A stretch of DNA of 64,000 bases from Globisporangium splendens (taxonomy: Eukaryota; Oomycota; Peronosporomycetes; Pythiales; Pythiaceae). The notes under the pieces were generated by a model, which had not been told where the DNA came from, did not search any database, and saw nothing but the letters and a program-made list of their open reading frames with translations. Shown here one piece after another: positions 45,596-57,215 of the stretch (position 1 is its first letter; every line of letters starts with the position of its first letter). The stretch covers positions 213,766 through 277,765 of the forward strand of contig VFIW01000063.1 in assembly GCA_006386115.1 (NCBI GenBank), given 5' to 3'. The translations under genes and the position numbers were made by a program.

Positions 45596-45990
45596 CTTTA
45601 AAGCCAGTGAGTGTGTTTGCAATATTCGCAGGAGATTAACATTGCGTTAGTTTCACGTGGCTTTACGTGGCTTCTTCTCGTTCGCATTGCCCATCTTGCC
45701 TACATTGTTTCTTTCGTCGCTTGCACAATTCTAGTTGACAACAGACGATGTGTTTCAATTTATAGTGTGAACTCAATTGCAGATCGCTTTCGGCGTTTTG
45801 CCATGCAACGCGGTCTTCATGCTTCATAACGAGACAATACATTTTCAAAAAGCACTGTTGAAGTGAGCAAACAACTATTGCGCAAGGTTATGACACCGAT
45901 GATCTAACAATTAAACTTACCACTGAATTTCAGGCGCGTTCGGCTGCATCTGAATTTACGAGAAACGTCGTCATCACTAGCTCGCTACGG
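45596..45990. other. Convergent 3' intergenic region
   Basis: 395 nt between the TrpRS stop (plus) and the poly(A) polymerase stop (minus). No gene seen; it should hold both polyadenylation regions. Confidence 0.5.
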
Positions 45991-48557
45991 TCACTTCCAA
46001 ATTCTACGGGTACTTCCAGAAGTGATGGATTCGACGAGAGGAACACCAGACACTAGATGCTGATACAGTGTCTGCCAAGCTTGTACGACCTACGTGAGCA
46101 CAGATAATTCGTTCACCAAATGACAAACAAAAAAGCAACATAGCATCAAACCTGTACCTCATTCATTCGAAACGTATTTCCAATTTTTCGTCCCGACTTG
46201 ATTGGGTCAGCAATGTACGGAACCATTGCTGTTCCTGAATCCACTGCACCTTTCTCTGGGGTCAGAATGAAGAACTCGCTGAAACGAGTTCGCAGTGTCA
46301 GTAAATTTTCGCCGTTGTAAAGCATGTGGACAGGTGACGGTCTTACCCTCCGTTTTCAATCGAGATTCCGAACCGGCGGAAGTCAAAGGTAATGTACGTC
46401 TCCAAAAAGAGAAGTAACAAGTTACCAATACTTGACTTCCACATCACGCTCCCAGATCTTGAAAAAGTGTACACCCACTCTGATTTTCTTGACTTGTAAT
46501 CAAATGCTGCGTCTGGACGTCTCGAGCTTGTTGTTGCCAGGGTTTGCCTCTGACATTGAACAGGTCTTCTTTCAAAGCTCCCATCAAACGATTTGTAGTG
46601 CTCGTCACCACACGCCTAGAAAGGAATAATCACGTCAGTCATTGAAAGCGTATCGCACTATATAATTCCTCACCTGCAGGAAGCGAATCACGAGAAGTAC
46701 AAGCGAGTACGATGATATCCCACCCGTGAAAACATTGTTCATCCCTGAAAGCATACCAAACAGATTCGTCAGCTTGATCTCAATTTCACGTTCTACACCA
46801 CAAGTCTGCTTACCGTGTCGTTGGATATGAGCCTTCAAGACTAGCACAAGAGGGCGTAACGCTGGCATCTCCGCTTGGAACGAATAAATAAGGTCGCGTG
46901 CGCTTAATCCAGTGTGCCCAGCTGAATGTCCGCAAGTAATATCCAGCATGATATCGTTTTGACTGTGAGGAACGCAATGTACAATTTTCAGAACTGGTAT
47001 CTTGGCGCATCCTAGAAACTGAACTTCTTTTGCCCAGGTCTGGTTACGCAAGGCATCGGTCAGAGTTTCCAGGATCACTGACGGGCACTGCTTCGCGATT
47101 GTCCTTGAGACTAGCACACAGTCGATATCACTTGCTGGGAGCGAGAGACGGGTGTAGTTTGAGCCATACACGTCGACCAATGCATCAGACCAAAGCTTTT
47201 GCACTAGCTCTTGCAGCTGGTCAAGAGCTACACGCTGACAGTCTTCTAGTTTCGCCATTTCCGAGTCAAGATTCTCCACAAACGCGTCAACTTCCGCACT
47301 CACACTTTGGTTCAAGGCTCTATAAATCACGGAAAGTCAAGTGAGCAAAAACAAGTCATTCCACCTCCAACAAGCTCTGACTTGTGCATGCACCTGAAAG
47401 TATCATCCTGGATGATTTGGCCGCTGGGATAAAATGGGTATGCGCTTGGCAACACACACGATACATGTACTGCCTGAGGCTGGCAGTACTGTTGCTGGAA
47501 CTTGGGTGTAGGTGGCACGCACTTCACTTTGTGTACTGCGCGTTGGTCGTCAGCCGTCCGCGTTTCCATAATACAGGCAGGACCTTCATCGACAGCATCC
47601 AGAATTTGAAGACCGTCTGACAAGTACGCAATTCCATACCCGCTCGAATTCTGAAGAGGCTCGACCTTTCTCAGATCGCAAATCTTGGTATGAGCGCCAA
47701 TGCACACTGGATGTGCCTTGTGACTCTTGCTGCTCGGTATTGATTTCCATTGCGGCTCAGGGTGGATTGCGTTGCGGTGTAAGACGGTACCACTGAGTGG
47801 GGGTTTCTTTGTTGACACAGGAATATCGTTGCCGTCAGGGCATCGATTGTTGGTCTTTTTGTGATGATGAGGATCAGAGCTCGAGGCAAGTTTGTCGCTG
47901 TACTGCGCCGAAAAGCTTAGGATTCGGTTTTCTTGACTTCTAAACGCCAAACATTTCGCACAAATTAGAAACATTCGACCGCCATTAACTCCAAAGCAGC
48001 GATTTAAGCTTACGCATTCGGGGGGATCGGGATAGTGGAGACGCATTTCGGCGACGGAAAGATCATAACAGCGCTGGCGAGATGATCGGCTATATGCCGG
48101 ACCCTTGCAACAAAAACGGTGTTAGATAATAGAATGCACTCGAGATGAAGAGGAATGGTTACCTCGGGTTTGGATGCATCGGTCCAAAGTCGTGGGAGAA
48201 TCTGCACTTGAGTCCATACGCGCACGTTCCTTTCGCTAAAAACTGAACACACGGTGATTTCGATCGCCGGCGATTCGGATGGATTCGGGTTGGCGCCGGG
48301 TTCCTCGAGTTGTTGTTGACGTTTGTACTGCTCGTACTCCAGGAGGAATGCGATGCTTTGTGGTGTATGAATGGCTTTTTCTGAGTTGTGGCGGTGTGGT
48401 AAGGCTGATACAAGTGATGCGACTCCGGACATGGCGGCGGTGGCGGCGGCGGTGGTGGTAGTTGCTTGAGAGAGCTTTTCGTGCAATCACTTGAGGCAAA
48501 TGGATCGCATGGCGATGCAGCGATCTTTACGCAAGCAGTCTCGTTTCCAGATTCCAT
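45991..48557 (-). CDS. Trf4/PAPD-like non-canonical poly(A) polymerase with CCCH zinc finger
   Basis: Nuclear/cytoplasmic nucleotidyltransferase of the Cid1/Trf4 group, expected to add A or U tails to RNA. Seven exons (48557-48163, 48089-47394, 47319-46814, 46744-46674, 46615-46347, 46278-46158, 46089-45991) give 718 aa. The N-terminal part has a polyproline run and a CCCH finger, C-x8-C-x5-C-x3-H, in SPCVQFLAKGTCAYGLKCRF. The catalytic domain begins VYGSNYTRLSLPASDIDCVL, with the GS motif and the first metal-binding Asp pair (DID), and the third Asp in IMLDITCG. The PAP-associated domain has GGISSYSLVLLV, LLLLFLETYITFDFRRFGIS and DPIKSGRKIGNTFRMNE. The CCCH finger fused to this core is not typical of yeast or human Trf4. 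The chosen ATG gives a Ser/Thr-rich start. Confidence 0.85.
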
Positions 48558-49486
48558 CTCAGAGTTTGACGTTGGAGCCAATACTTTTGGGCTGGAGCTT
48601 CAACTCGTGGATATGCGCTTCGTATCCGTAAGTTCTTACAGGGAGACACCAAATACGATACTGACGGCCGTTCTGGCTCGGTAGCCACAATGAAAGTGCG
48701 CCTGTTTTCCTCGTCAGCCTTTTCTCGTCTGCTCGGGTTTTCAAAATCCGCCGCGCAAACTCACGCAAGGCACCCTTTCGTACTTTTCAAGAAAGACCAC
48801 GCCGTCGGTCACAGACTTTTTCCACGAATTGATATCTTTTTCGCACTCAGACAGCAACCTGCTGGGGGCGACCTGGAGTCAATATATAAACACCACTGCG
48901 GCGAATACGAGCCTCGCGTCGTTCTCTTTTCAAAACTGGGGTGCTTGGTGCTGCAGGAGATTCGCCTTTCCACTGATTGTCGCGACTGTGAGCCGCCGGC
49001 TCAGAGCGGGATTCTTTCTATCCGTTCGTTCCGGTAACAGCAGCAGCAAAAGACGCGAAGGGTGGAGGATGAGCAGACGCGCTCGGATCAGCGGACGCCA
49101 GTGAGCAGACAGAGACGCCTCGCGCGGATGGTCGGAGCGTGGAAGGATTTCGCCTCTTGTTGCGGTGTTGCAACCTCAGAGTTGAAGCTTGGCTTTGTCA
49201 ACCCCGCATCCTTTGGCGGGCACATGGGTGGGTTCTCTGGTGCGTTTGTTTTTATCCAACCCACCTGGTCTGCTTTTTTGGCACCTCGAGTATTGTTTGC
49301 GATAGCGGGTTTTACATGTTCGCAGACCCATGGCTTTTCACGACCCGTTTTTTGGGATTGGATCTTGCAGCGAAAGGGAACCGCAACTTCAAGTCAATCC
49401 ACAACGGGCAACAGGAAACTGATTGCATGGAACTGGATGCTCTATAACAACTGGCAAAAGACGCGTGTGTGTGTATTTTATCGCGC
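48558..49486. other. Intergenic, no gene seen
   Basis: 0.9 kb between two minus-strand genes. It should hold the promoter of the poly(A) polymerase. GGGT/ACCC-rich segments occur around 49190-49360. No supported coding sequence. Confidence 0.45.
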
Positions 49487-50457
49487 TCACATGTTTCCTG
49501 CTCGGTATTCCTCGAGCGTGGCCATGGTGCCGGTCTCTAAGAACTCGTCGATCTTCGTGGCCGACGACTTGCCGATGCCCTTGAGCTTCATGGCCAGCTT
49601 GCCCGATGTGATCTTGTCTTCGCTGTCGCGCACAGCCTTAGCGACTTTGGACCACGTGCCGCCTTTGAACTTCTCGCCGCGCTTGAATTCGAAGCCCGAG
49701 AGCTCGGCAAACGCGTCCGCAAGCTCTTGGTTCGCCTCGTTCGTCGCAGTGGGCTTTGTGCGTGCCTTCTTCGCCTTTGGCTCATCGTCTTCCTCGTCGT
49801 CATCGTTGATAACGACAGGCGTCTTCTTGCTGGCTTTCCGCGCGGACGGCTTTTTCTCACTGTCGTCATCTGCGCCGTCTATTTTCTTGCTTTTGACTGC
49901 ACTTGGCTTCTTTTCCGCTTTCACGTCGTCCGCTTTGCGCTTCATTGACGGCGCCGCAGACTCCTTTTTACCGAATTTTGTGATCATCTCCTACACAAGC
50001 AATTCCACAAGCTTCATGACAGAATACACGGTATCCAAATAAAGACGAAAATAACGTACTGCGAGCGCTTTCGAGAGTTGGAATTCGCCCTGCGCAAGTG
50101 ACAGGAAGACATGGCACATATCGCAACACACTGTTTAGTTATTCCTCGCTGTTGCTGCCATCATGCGTAATAATTAAAGCGCACAAACTCACGTTTTCTC
50201 TCGTAGCATTCAGCATTGTGCCAGCTTCAACCATCGCATTGATTGGGTTCTGTCGTTGCACACAAATGCAAAAAAATAGCAACACAAGCATCAGTTGTTG
50301 AGAGTGTACGCAGCATTAACGCCTTGCGCAATGAATTTCAATGTGCGACTGGCAATGTAAACATAGGCGGCTAACGTACCGTCGGCACCTTGACGCCCTC
50401 CTTCTCGCATAGCTCCAGGAGCTCCTTGGCCGCTTTCTTGCTCGCCTCTCGACTCAT
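49487..50457 (-). CDS. Small basic protein with Pol beta lyase-like helix-hairpin-helix domain
   Basis: Four exons (50457-50380, 50249-50193, 50089-50060, 49990-49487) keep phase and give 222 aa. The N-terminus is a helical segment (SREASKKAAKELLELCEKEG). The middle is Lys/Asp/Glu-rich, with likely nuclear-localisation runs (PSMKRKADDVK, KAKKARTK). The C-terminal 75 residues (NQELADAFAELSGFEFKRGE then LKGIGKSSATKIDEFLETG) resemble the 8-kDa DNA-binding/lyase domain of X-family DNA polymerases, including the helix-hairpin-helix GIG-x-KI. No polymerase palm domain follows. It is therefore probably a chromatin or DNA-repair-associated DNA-binding protein, but the catalytic lysine cannot be assigned by eye. 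The frame is open upstream of the chosen ATG, so the N-terminus may be longer. Confidence 0.72.
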
Positions 50458-51975
50458 CTTCGCTTGTTCGTCTGCGTTCGCATGGCACAACCACCAAGCT
50501 TTTTGGCGCCATTTTTGGTGTCGGCAACCTTGCAAACAGCATATTTTCCTGTTGCGAACCAAGCAAATAATTCTTTTCCATAGGTCTCACCAACCAATGC
50601 GAACTTAGCGGACTTCAAGGAGTCCAAAGACACACTTCAGCCATTCGCTGTGCTGGACGCTCACCGCTGCCTCGTTCCGAGTTTCTCCCACACATAAGCA
50701 ATCCTCCAAGTCGATGGGTACATCGCGACAACCTGGTGTTCCTGTCTCTTCCTGTGCGTCGCAGCGTGTCTGTCTCCGTTCCTCGATCAGCTCCGATTGC
50801 TTATCGACTTTGTCATGCTGCCACTCAGCAACATCCCCATTGGTGTGCATTGGTTCCTCCACGAAATGCTGCACCACGAGTTCCACCCTCATGCAGCGTG
50901 AAAACGATCGAACAATCGATTAATGCTGGAGTTAAAGGCACGAGAAGAGACAACCGTGCGTCTCATATCATTTCCTTGCTGTCCCACACTTGTCCTTTGA
51001 CGTGCACACTCTTGAGCCCATTTATCAACCATCGGCACACGCGTGCGTCATTGAGATGCACACCCAAGAGTCTGCCTGTGTGTGTGATCTGTCAAGTGAC
51101 TCGTGGATCCTCCGGCTTTGTGGATAATGCAGCAATGCGTGCCTCCATCCGTACAAATCACAGAAAGAAAGAAAGAAAGAAAAGCAAGAGCTCAACGAGT
51201 ACTGCACACGGCCTCCCTAATTGTCGAGCCACTCATTACGGTTCGTTATGGAGAAGCATGCATGGATGCCGCCGCCATCATGCCGTCGCGCATGGAGGTT
51301 ACTCGAGCGAGCAGCCGCACCTGCCTTCGCATCCCCCGCGGACAAAAATAGGACCTCCTGTTGTTCTTTAAAGAACCTTCTCGCCGCCTGCGTAGAAGCT
51401 CTGCGTTTCCTTCCACGAAACGTCCTCGCAGCCACTCACGGCCAACTCAGGTGGCGAGGTTTTATATCGATTCAACCTCGAAGTGATTTAAATCAGGTAC
51501 CGAAAAACCTCATAAAACCTCGAATGAGCTCTTCGTTTTCTGCGCGCATCTTGTCTTTTGGGGGAGTTTCTTTTCTGGGGCATCCATACCCAAGACCTGT
51601 TGTTTTCTCCCCTTTCTCCCGTTCTTCCCAGCCGTTCTTCTCGGTCTTCCGCGTGAACCGCTGGGTTGGCGGCGCACGCGGGGCGGCCAGAAGCGAAAAA
51701 GCGCAGAAAGAGGAAAAAGCGCCGCACGTCGCGACGAACGCGGCGAGAAAGCGACGAATAAGATACTCGCGCGCTCGCGAGACCCACTCTCCATTTTGCA
51801 CGCACGCCGCAGTGAACGAAGGCACGTAGCGCATTGCATTGGTCCACCACTGCGACGACCACGACGGCGACAGTGCAGCGAACACTTGGTCCCAGCCGAT
51901 ATCGTGGATTGTTCCCCCAGAATCCTCCATTCTCGTTGGTTTGTATCCATCTCCGTGCACGACAACTAGCCGCAC
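50458..51975. other. Divergent 1.5-kb intergenic region
   Basis: This lies between the minus-strand HhH gene and the plus-strand C2HC gene. It holds a (GAAA)n tract at 51162-51184. A minus-strand open frame at 50605-50892 has no recognised domain and is not called. The 3' part should be the promoter of the 52-kb gene. Confidence 0.45.
51162..51184. repeat. (GAAA)n microsatellite
   Basis: About five tandem GAAA units in intergenic DNA. Confidence 0.8.
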
Positions 51976-54319
51976 ATGCTCATGACGGAGACGTACCCAG
52001 CGAGCAACGCCGTCTCAAGCGCGTCTGCGAACAGCCTGCTCGACAATGACGTCGAGAGCTTCTCGGAAAGGGTAAGCGTCTAACTGTGCTGCCTATATTG
52101 GGCATGAAGCCTACGTGGATGCTAACAAAGGTGGATGTTTGATCATCGTGCAGCTGAGACTGAAGATTCAGCCAAATCCGCCCAAGTTTCCATTCCGCAA
52201 CCATCCTTTTGACATCACAGTGTTCCTTGTGGATCCAACGGACCACCTGAAGTCAGGGTAAGAAGCACGCAAGGCCGTGTGTGTGTGTGTGTGTGTGTTT
52301 TCCGACCAACCAACCACTCAAACTGACGTCTTTTATCTATGGTCTCTCCTTGCATGCAGCATTGTCGTGCCTCTGAATGTCGAGCTGTATGCGGCCGACA
52401 AGATGACGCCAATCGAGAAGCCTATCATGCACATTGATCCTTCCACCAAGCCCGTGATGAATGGCGACGGGATCTGCAAACTGCGTATCCGCATCAGCGA
52501 GTGCTCCATGGCGCTGAACAACCGCAAAGTCGTGATCCACATCTCGGCTGCACTCAAGCAAGATTACACAGTGACACCGGCCGTGACGTCGGAGATGACG
52601 GTGATCCAACACCGTCTCGTGATTCAAGAGGCGTTGCCTGAGTTGTGGTACAAGGATGAAGGCGGCCGCGATAAGTGCATGACGCTGCCAATTTACTTGG
52701 TGAACGAGAAGAACGAGCGCGTGGGCAACCGTCCCGTGCCGCTGCGCGTGACGCTGTTATATGAAAACGAACACCCGGTGCTGAAGCAGGACATCCTGAA
52801 GATGTCCCCAGATTGCCAGCGCATCATTGACTCCTCAGGCAAGGCGCTCTTGAAGCTGAGAATAGAGGACGTCTCGAAGAACCACCAGGGCCAAGCTTTC
52901 AGATTGAAGGTCGAAGCCGACACGGCGCAGTCGCCAATGAACTTTGATGTCGCGTTTGACTTGAGTTCGACAATCTCAGTGCGCTCGAAGCGCAACAAGC
53001 GCCGTCCTCTGAAGAACCCACCGATCGTGACGCACCACATCATCACGGGTCCATCGAATCCAGCGTCAACGACGTCGTCGCCCTCTTCGAACGCGGAAAA
53101 CGAGATGCCAATGGGCACGACGTTCGGCGGTGGCTTCACGGCGGACGAGCGCCGCAAGAAAATGCGCACGGACGTTACGTCGCCAACAGGCTTGGATCCT
53201 ACAGTTTCATCGCCATCGTCGCAAAACCCATTGACCACCTCGATGGAGAGCATCCTGGGATGGACGCGCACGGTGGTGACCGGACTGAATCAGTTGGAAT
53301 GGCAAACGGTTGGCTACGAGAGCAAGATCGACGGCACGGCCGATCCGGAACGCCCGATCTACCGATGCCCAGCGTGCTGGCGGTACAAGGACATGATGAC
53401 GTATGAGACCGCGCAGCACGACACGAAATGCCTGATTGCCAACTTGCTACTCCAGTACGCGACGGAGACCGTGGGCCATTTGGACTACGTGCTGAAGTCC
53501 GTTGAGCGTTTTCCCGCGATGATGGCGGCCCAGCAGAACAAATCGGTCCACCACAAGCTTCTGGGCAACAACGGCAACATGCAGAACTCGCCATCGAACC
53601 ATACACCGACGTCGGTTGCGCCATCCATGGTGAGTCCGCAGCACATGGGCAGCGGTGACAATGGTCTCGGTGACGATCCCAACGTGTCGTCGCAGATGAT
53701 CCCATCGGGCGTGATCATGACGTCCAACATGGGCACGACAACGACGTCGAACCAATTCTCGATGCCGTCTGCGATAGCAAATGGTCCACCGGCCTTGTCG
53801 CGAGGCTTGACGGACATGATGAACGGCATGGACGGACCCCCTGGGTTGTTCCGCAACAACTCTGGCGGCCTGACGGAGTTCATGCGCTCGTTGGACGACC
53901 AGGAGAATGGCGATTCCGTGTTTTACCAGAACCTTGGCGGTGTACAGCAAAGCAACAGCAACCAAGTCGCCAATGCGATTGAGATGCAGGTGTTTTACGT
54001 GCTTGCGCGCATGATCACGTTGAACTCGAGCAACGCGATCGGCTTTCCCGCGTTTGACGCGTCGACGAACCTGCTCGGGTTTTACCAGGAGGGTCGTGAG
54101 GCTGCGACGACCGAGGTCGTGTTTGTGCCAGTGAGCGATATCCCGGCGATCACGCAGATGGAGATCACACAGACGCAGCGACTGCTGCGCACCGAGCTCA
54201 AGGACAACAGTATTGCGGTGCACACGCTCGCGCGATGCAACAATGATCTCGTGAAGCTCAAGGAAGACGTGATCCTGTTCCACTGGAACGCGAAAGACCG
54301 CGCCGCCCCCACGTGGTAA
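51976..54319 (+). CDS. Uncharacterised beta-rich protein with C2HC zinc motif
   Basis: Three exons (51976-52071, 52154-52257, 52360-54319) give 719 aa. Residues about 30-260 are predicted from their alternating pattern to be beta-rich (RLKIQPNPPKFPFRNHPFDI, IVVPLNVELYAADK, GICKLRIRISECSMALNNRK). The layout recalls immunoglobulin-like DNA-binding folds, but I cannot assign one. A basic stretch (SVRSKRNKRRPLKN) may be a nuclear signal. C-x2-C-x14-H-x3-C at CPACWRYKDMM...HDTKC could bind zinc. A long Ser/Asn/Met/Gly-rich disordered region follows, then a conserved-looking C-terminal block (GFPAFDASTNLLGFYQEG ... LVKLKEDVILFHW). A regulatory nuclear protein is a reasonable guess, not a conclusion. 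Confidence 0.8.
52277..52298. repeat. (GT)n microsatellite in intron 2
   Basis: An 22-nt GT run close to the donor of the second intron of the C2HC gene. Confidence 0.85.
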
Positions 54320-54635
54320 ATGCGCTGGCTGATGGTGTGAAAAGTGGCGATGGGTGGTGTATGAACCCATACAACTGCAACGCAACACAACTCCAGACGT
54401 GTGCATACGGAACAGAGACTATTTATTGTTGTCGGTTAGCGCAGCATGTATTATTTTGGATAGCGTGAGCCTTCGTGAAACATGGAGTGAGAGAGACAAA
54501 TGAGTCGACAGCAACGGTCTCCCTCCATTTTTCGCGCTAAAACTATGTCAGTAGATGGAACTCAAACGAATTTTATAAATCCTCAAGCATGAAAATAAAA
54601 CAGCAATTTGGCAACTACGCGCGCGTCTCCTTCGA
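54320..54635. other. Convergent 3' intergenic region
   Basis: 316 nt between two convergent genes, AT-rich toward the right (TTTTATAAATCC, AAAATAAAA), presumably the overlapping polyadenylation region. No gene seen. Confidence 0.5.
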
Positions 54636-57215
54636 CTAGCTTTCAGCATCCCATGGGAAACCGTCAGCGATTTCGAGCCCGCACAGCATGTCGTCGACTT
54701 CGATCATCGGCCGCTGAAACCCCAGCACCACTGGTTTGCTCATCGTCTTCAGCATGTCCATCGTGTAGTGAAAGCTCTCGTCGTTCCGTGCGACTGGCTT
54801 GCCATTGACAGCCACGAGGCGGTCTCCGATTGCTACCAGACCTGTCTGCCTGGCGTGGCCTTGCTTGACGCATTTGACGACGATAACTGTTGCGTCGCCG
54901 TTGTCGCTGTCGACATACGAGGAGAACGTGATCCCGAGATGACCAGTAGCCCAGAGCAGATTGAAGCTCGTGGGGCACGACTGCTTTGACATCTGCGACT
55001 TCGAGTCGGTAGACGACGTCGAAGACGCGTCGTCTGAGTCACATTGATGACGACGGAACCTCAACATTGTGGGTCTCGTGGCCGATTGCAGCAGCAAACG
55101 CACTTCTTGCCACGGCAGGCCGTGCGTTTCCAGGTTGTTTACTGCCACAAGTGTATCGCCGACGGCATTCCTTCCGCCAAAGTCCAGGGTTGAACTCGAC
55201 TGAATGTTGCGAATGTATGGGAGCTGCTGCATCGGGTGCTTGCCCAAGACCAATCCGAGTTCCTCGCCGGCGTGCCAGCGCAGCTCGTACTCGTTCTTGC
55301 CCAAGGGAGCCTTCCCACGGAGCTTCCCAGCGTAGCACATGTCCAAGATCGATTTTTGCTGTGTTGCGCGATGGCGACTCACTTGGTTGTCACCAAAAGA
55401 ATCCGAACTCAAACGAGAAGAAGACGACGAACAAGACGAAGATCGCGACGACGACGTTGCTGAAAACGCATACGATTCGGCGTCTTCACAGTAGACACCG
55501 TGCTCGTTGGGCGGTTTGAACGCCAATAGAACGGGTTTCTCCATCTTCGCAAGGCGCGCGCACAGTGCGGCGAAGCTCTCGCGTTCGGTTTTGACGCCAT
55601 TGACCGAGTCAAGGAGATACCCATGATGCACGCGTTCGATTCCTGTGGAGGTGCCTTTTCCTGTCAACCGGTTTACGATTGGGAGCCCCGAGATGTCGTC
55701 TTCTTGGAGCGTCAAGCCAAGCGGGCCGTGCTTCCAAACGATCAAGATGTCGTCGCCACTATGATCAACACAGGAACTGTGCGATGCTCGCACAGTTTTA
55801 GTGAGGTCAATGGATTCCTTGTCGTCGTCAAACTCGAATGCAATGTCGACTTCTTCGGGAGAGCTCAACTCGGTGTCGATTATGGAACGAACGAGGCGTC
55901 GAGAGTGCAATCGAGAGAGTATTTTCTGGGAATGGCGGTCTGAGCTACTTGATGACGAGATGCTCTTAGCTTCACAGTCATGCTGAGGAAAGTGAGTCTC
56001 GTTCGACACACGCTGGATTGCGAGCGTGATCGGTCGTGGTGCTGATGCAACCAACGCCATGGCTTTGTCGACACCGAGTGCGATGGCATCGATTCCGTTT
56101 ACAGCGACCAGCACGTCCCCTAGGTGAAGATTCGGGTGGCATTCACTGGAAGACACATTGACGTTGTCGCCCCCTTGCTTCAAGATGCGATGAACGACTG
56201 GAATGAGTTCCGCTCCGTCTCCAACGAACGCCACTCCGAGTTTCTGGTGGCCAAGAACCACGTCAAAACGCTCAGGAGTGCACAGCGACCCATCTTGCGG
56301 AGTCGAAAAGCGAAGAACCGACCCACGAGCACAATTTCTCGCCAACGTCATGGCTCCCTTAGTGCTCATGCCACGGACACAGGTATCGGCGACCGACTCC
56401 AGTAAGTCGCCTGGTCGTAATCCTGCATCCCAGGCATCGATACTCGAGATCGCAGCAATCGAAATCCTCGTCTCACCAGACTCAGATCTTGTATCGTGGG
56501 CTCCAGTGACGTTTGACATTGTCAACGAAAACCCTGGCCTCTCGTCGGTGCGCACGTAAAACTTCAGTCGACGAAAATATCCATTTCGTGAATCCCAAGA
56601 CTTGCGCGTGTCCAAAAATGCCTTTGCTCCAGTCTTTTCCTTCTCCTGCCGCTCAAGCAGCAATCTCGAATCGTGAGTTGTATGGCGCTTGGATCGGCAG
56701 GATCGCTGTACAGCGCACGGAGACCTCACAGCTTTGCTTTTGCTTCTGAGAACTGAGCGCTTGAGGTCTTTCAGAAACGTCTTCAACGAGCCGCCACGTC
56801 GTTCGTCGCCGCTCATTGTGATAAAGATTGTCGAGTTGCCTTGAAACAGTTGGCTGTACGCGTCGAGTGCAATGTCCAGCTGACGCCGGCTTGGAAAGCC
56901 TGCATTTTCTGGGACGAGGGCCAAGGAAGATGGCTTCGGCTTCTTTGCAGTTTCTCTTGTCGTTGGGAGTGAGGCGAGACGACCACAGTCATCGATGGAG
57001 AATTCAGACTCGTGGCTGCTCGTACTCGCTGTGTCCATGTGGGCATTGGAGTCATCGTTCTTATCAATGTCTGTACTGATCAACTTGGGAGCACAGGAGC
57101 AGGAGCCGTCGAATACACTTGACGGTGGCAGCGTAGTGAGCACACTCATGTCCATTGTCGATATGGGATTCCTCCAGTGATGGTGCCCGATCTGGTCATG
57201 TTGCGTCAAGGCCAT
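54636..57215 (-). CDS. Multi-PDZ scaffold protein (five PDZ-like domains)
   Basis: Single exon, 859 aa. After a Ser-rich N-terminus come five PDZ-like units, each with the GLGV-type carboxylate loop variant and a closing L-x-VNG/VN helix: GFSLTMSNV...GLRPGDLLESV, LGVAFVGDG...LGDVLVAVNGIDA, LGLTLQEDD...HGYLLDSVNGVKT, LGLVLGKHP...VGDTLVAVNNLET and LGITFSSYV...IGDRLVAVNGKPV. PDZ domains bind C-terminal peptides, so this is an adaptor or scaffold. No catalytic or membrane domain is visible. Ser-rich low-complexity linkers (SATSSSRSSSCSSSSSR) separate domains 3 and 4. Arrays of this size are uncommon outside animals. Start MALTQHDQ is the first ATG of a long open frame. Confidence 0.85.
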   Translation of the reverse strand: MALTQHDQIGHHHWRNPISTMDMSVLTTLPPSSVFDGSCSCAPKLISTDIDKNDDSNAHMDTASTSSHESEFSIDDCGRLASLPTTRETAKKPKPSSLALVPENAGFPSRRQLDIALDAYSQLFQGNSTIFITMSGDERRGGSLKTFLKDLKRSVLRSKSKAVRSPCAVQRSCRSKRHTTHDSRLLLERQEKEKTGAKAFLDTRKSWDSRNGYFRRLKFYVRTDERPGFSLTMSNVTGAHDTRSESGETRISIAAISSIDAWDAGLRPGDLLESVADTCVRGMSTKGAMTLARNCARGSVLRFSTPQDGSLCTPERFDVVLGHQKLGVAFVGDGAELIPVVHRILKQGGDNVNVSSSECHPNLHLGDVLVAVNGIDAIALGVDKAMALVASAPRPITLAIQRVSNETHFPQHDCEAKSISSSSSSDRHSQKILSRLHSRRLVRSIIDTELSSPEEVDIAFEFDDDKESIDLTKTVRASHSSCVDHSGDDILIVWKHGPLGLTLQEDDISGLPIVNRLTGKGTSTGIERVHHGYLLDSVNGVKTERESFAALCARLAKMEKPVLLAFKPPNEHGVYCEDAESYAFSATSSSRSSSCSSSSSRLSSDSFGDNQVSRHRATQQKSILDMCYAGKLRGKAPLGKNEYELRWHAGEELGLVLGKHPMQQLPYIRNIQSSSTLDFGGRNAVGDTLVAVNNLETHGLPWQEVRLLLQSATRPTMLRFRRHQCDSDDASSTSSTDSKSQMSKQSCPTSFNLLWATGHLGITFSSYVDSDNGDATVIVVKCVKQGHARQTGLVAIGDRLVAVNGKPVARNDESFHYTMDMLKTMSKPVVLGFQRPMIEVDDMLCGLEIADGFPWDAES

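Noticed and set aside
50605..50892. 95-codon minus-strand open frame
   Set aside because: It starts with ATG but has no recognisable domain, no splice link to the neighbouring HhH gene that I could confirm, and no initiator-like site.
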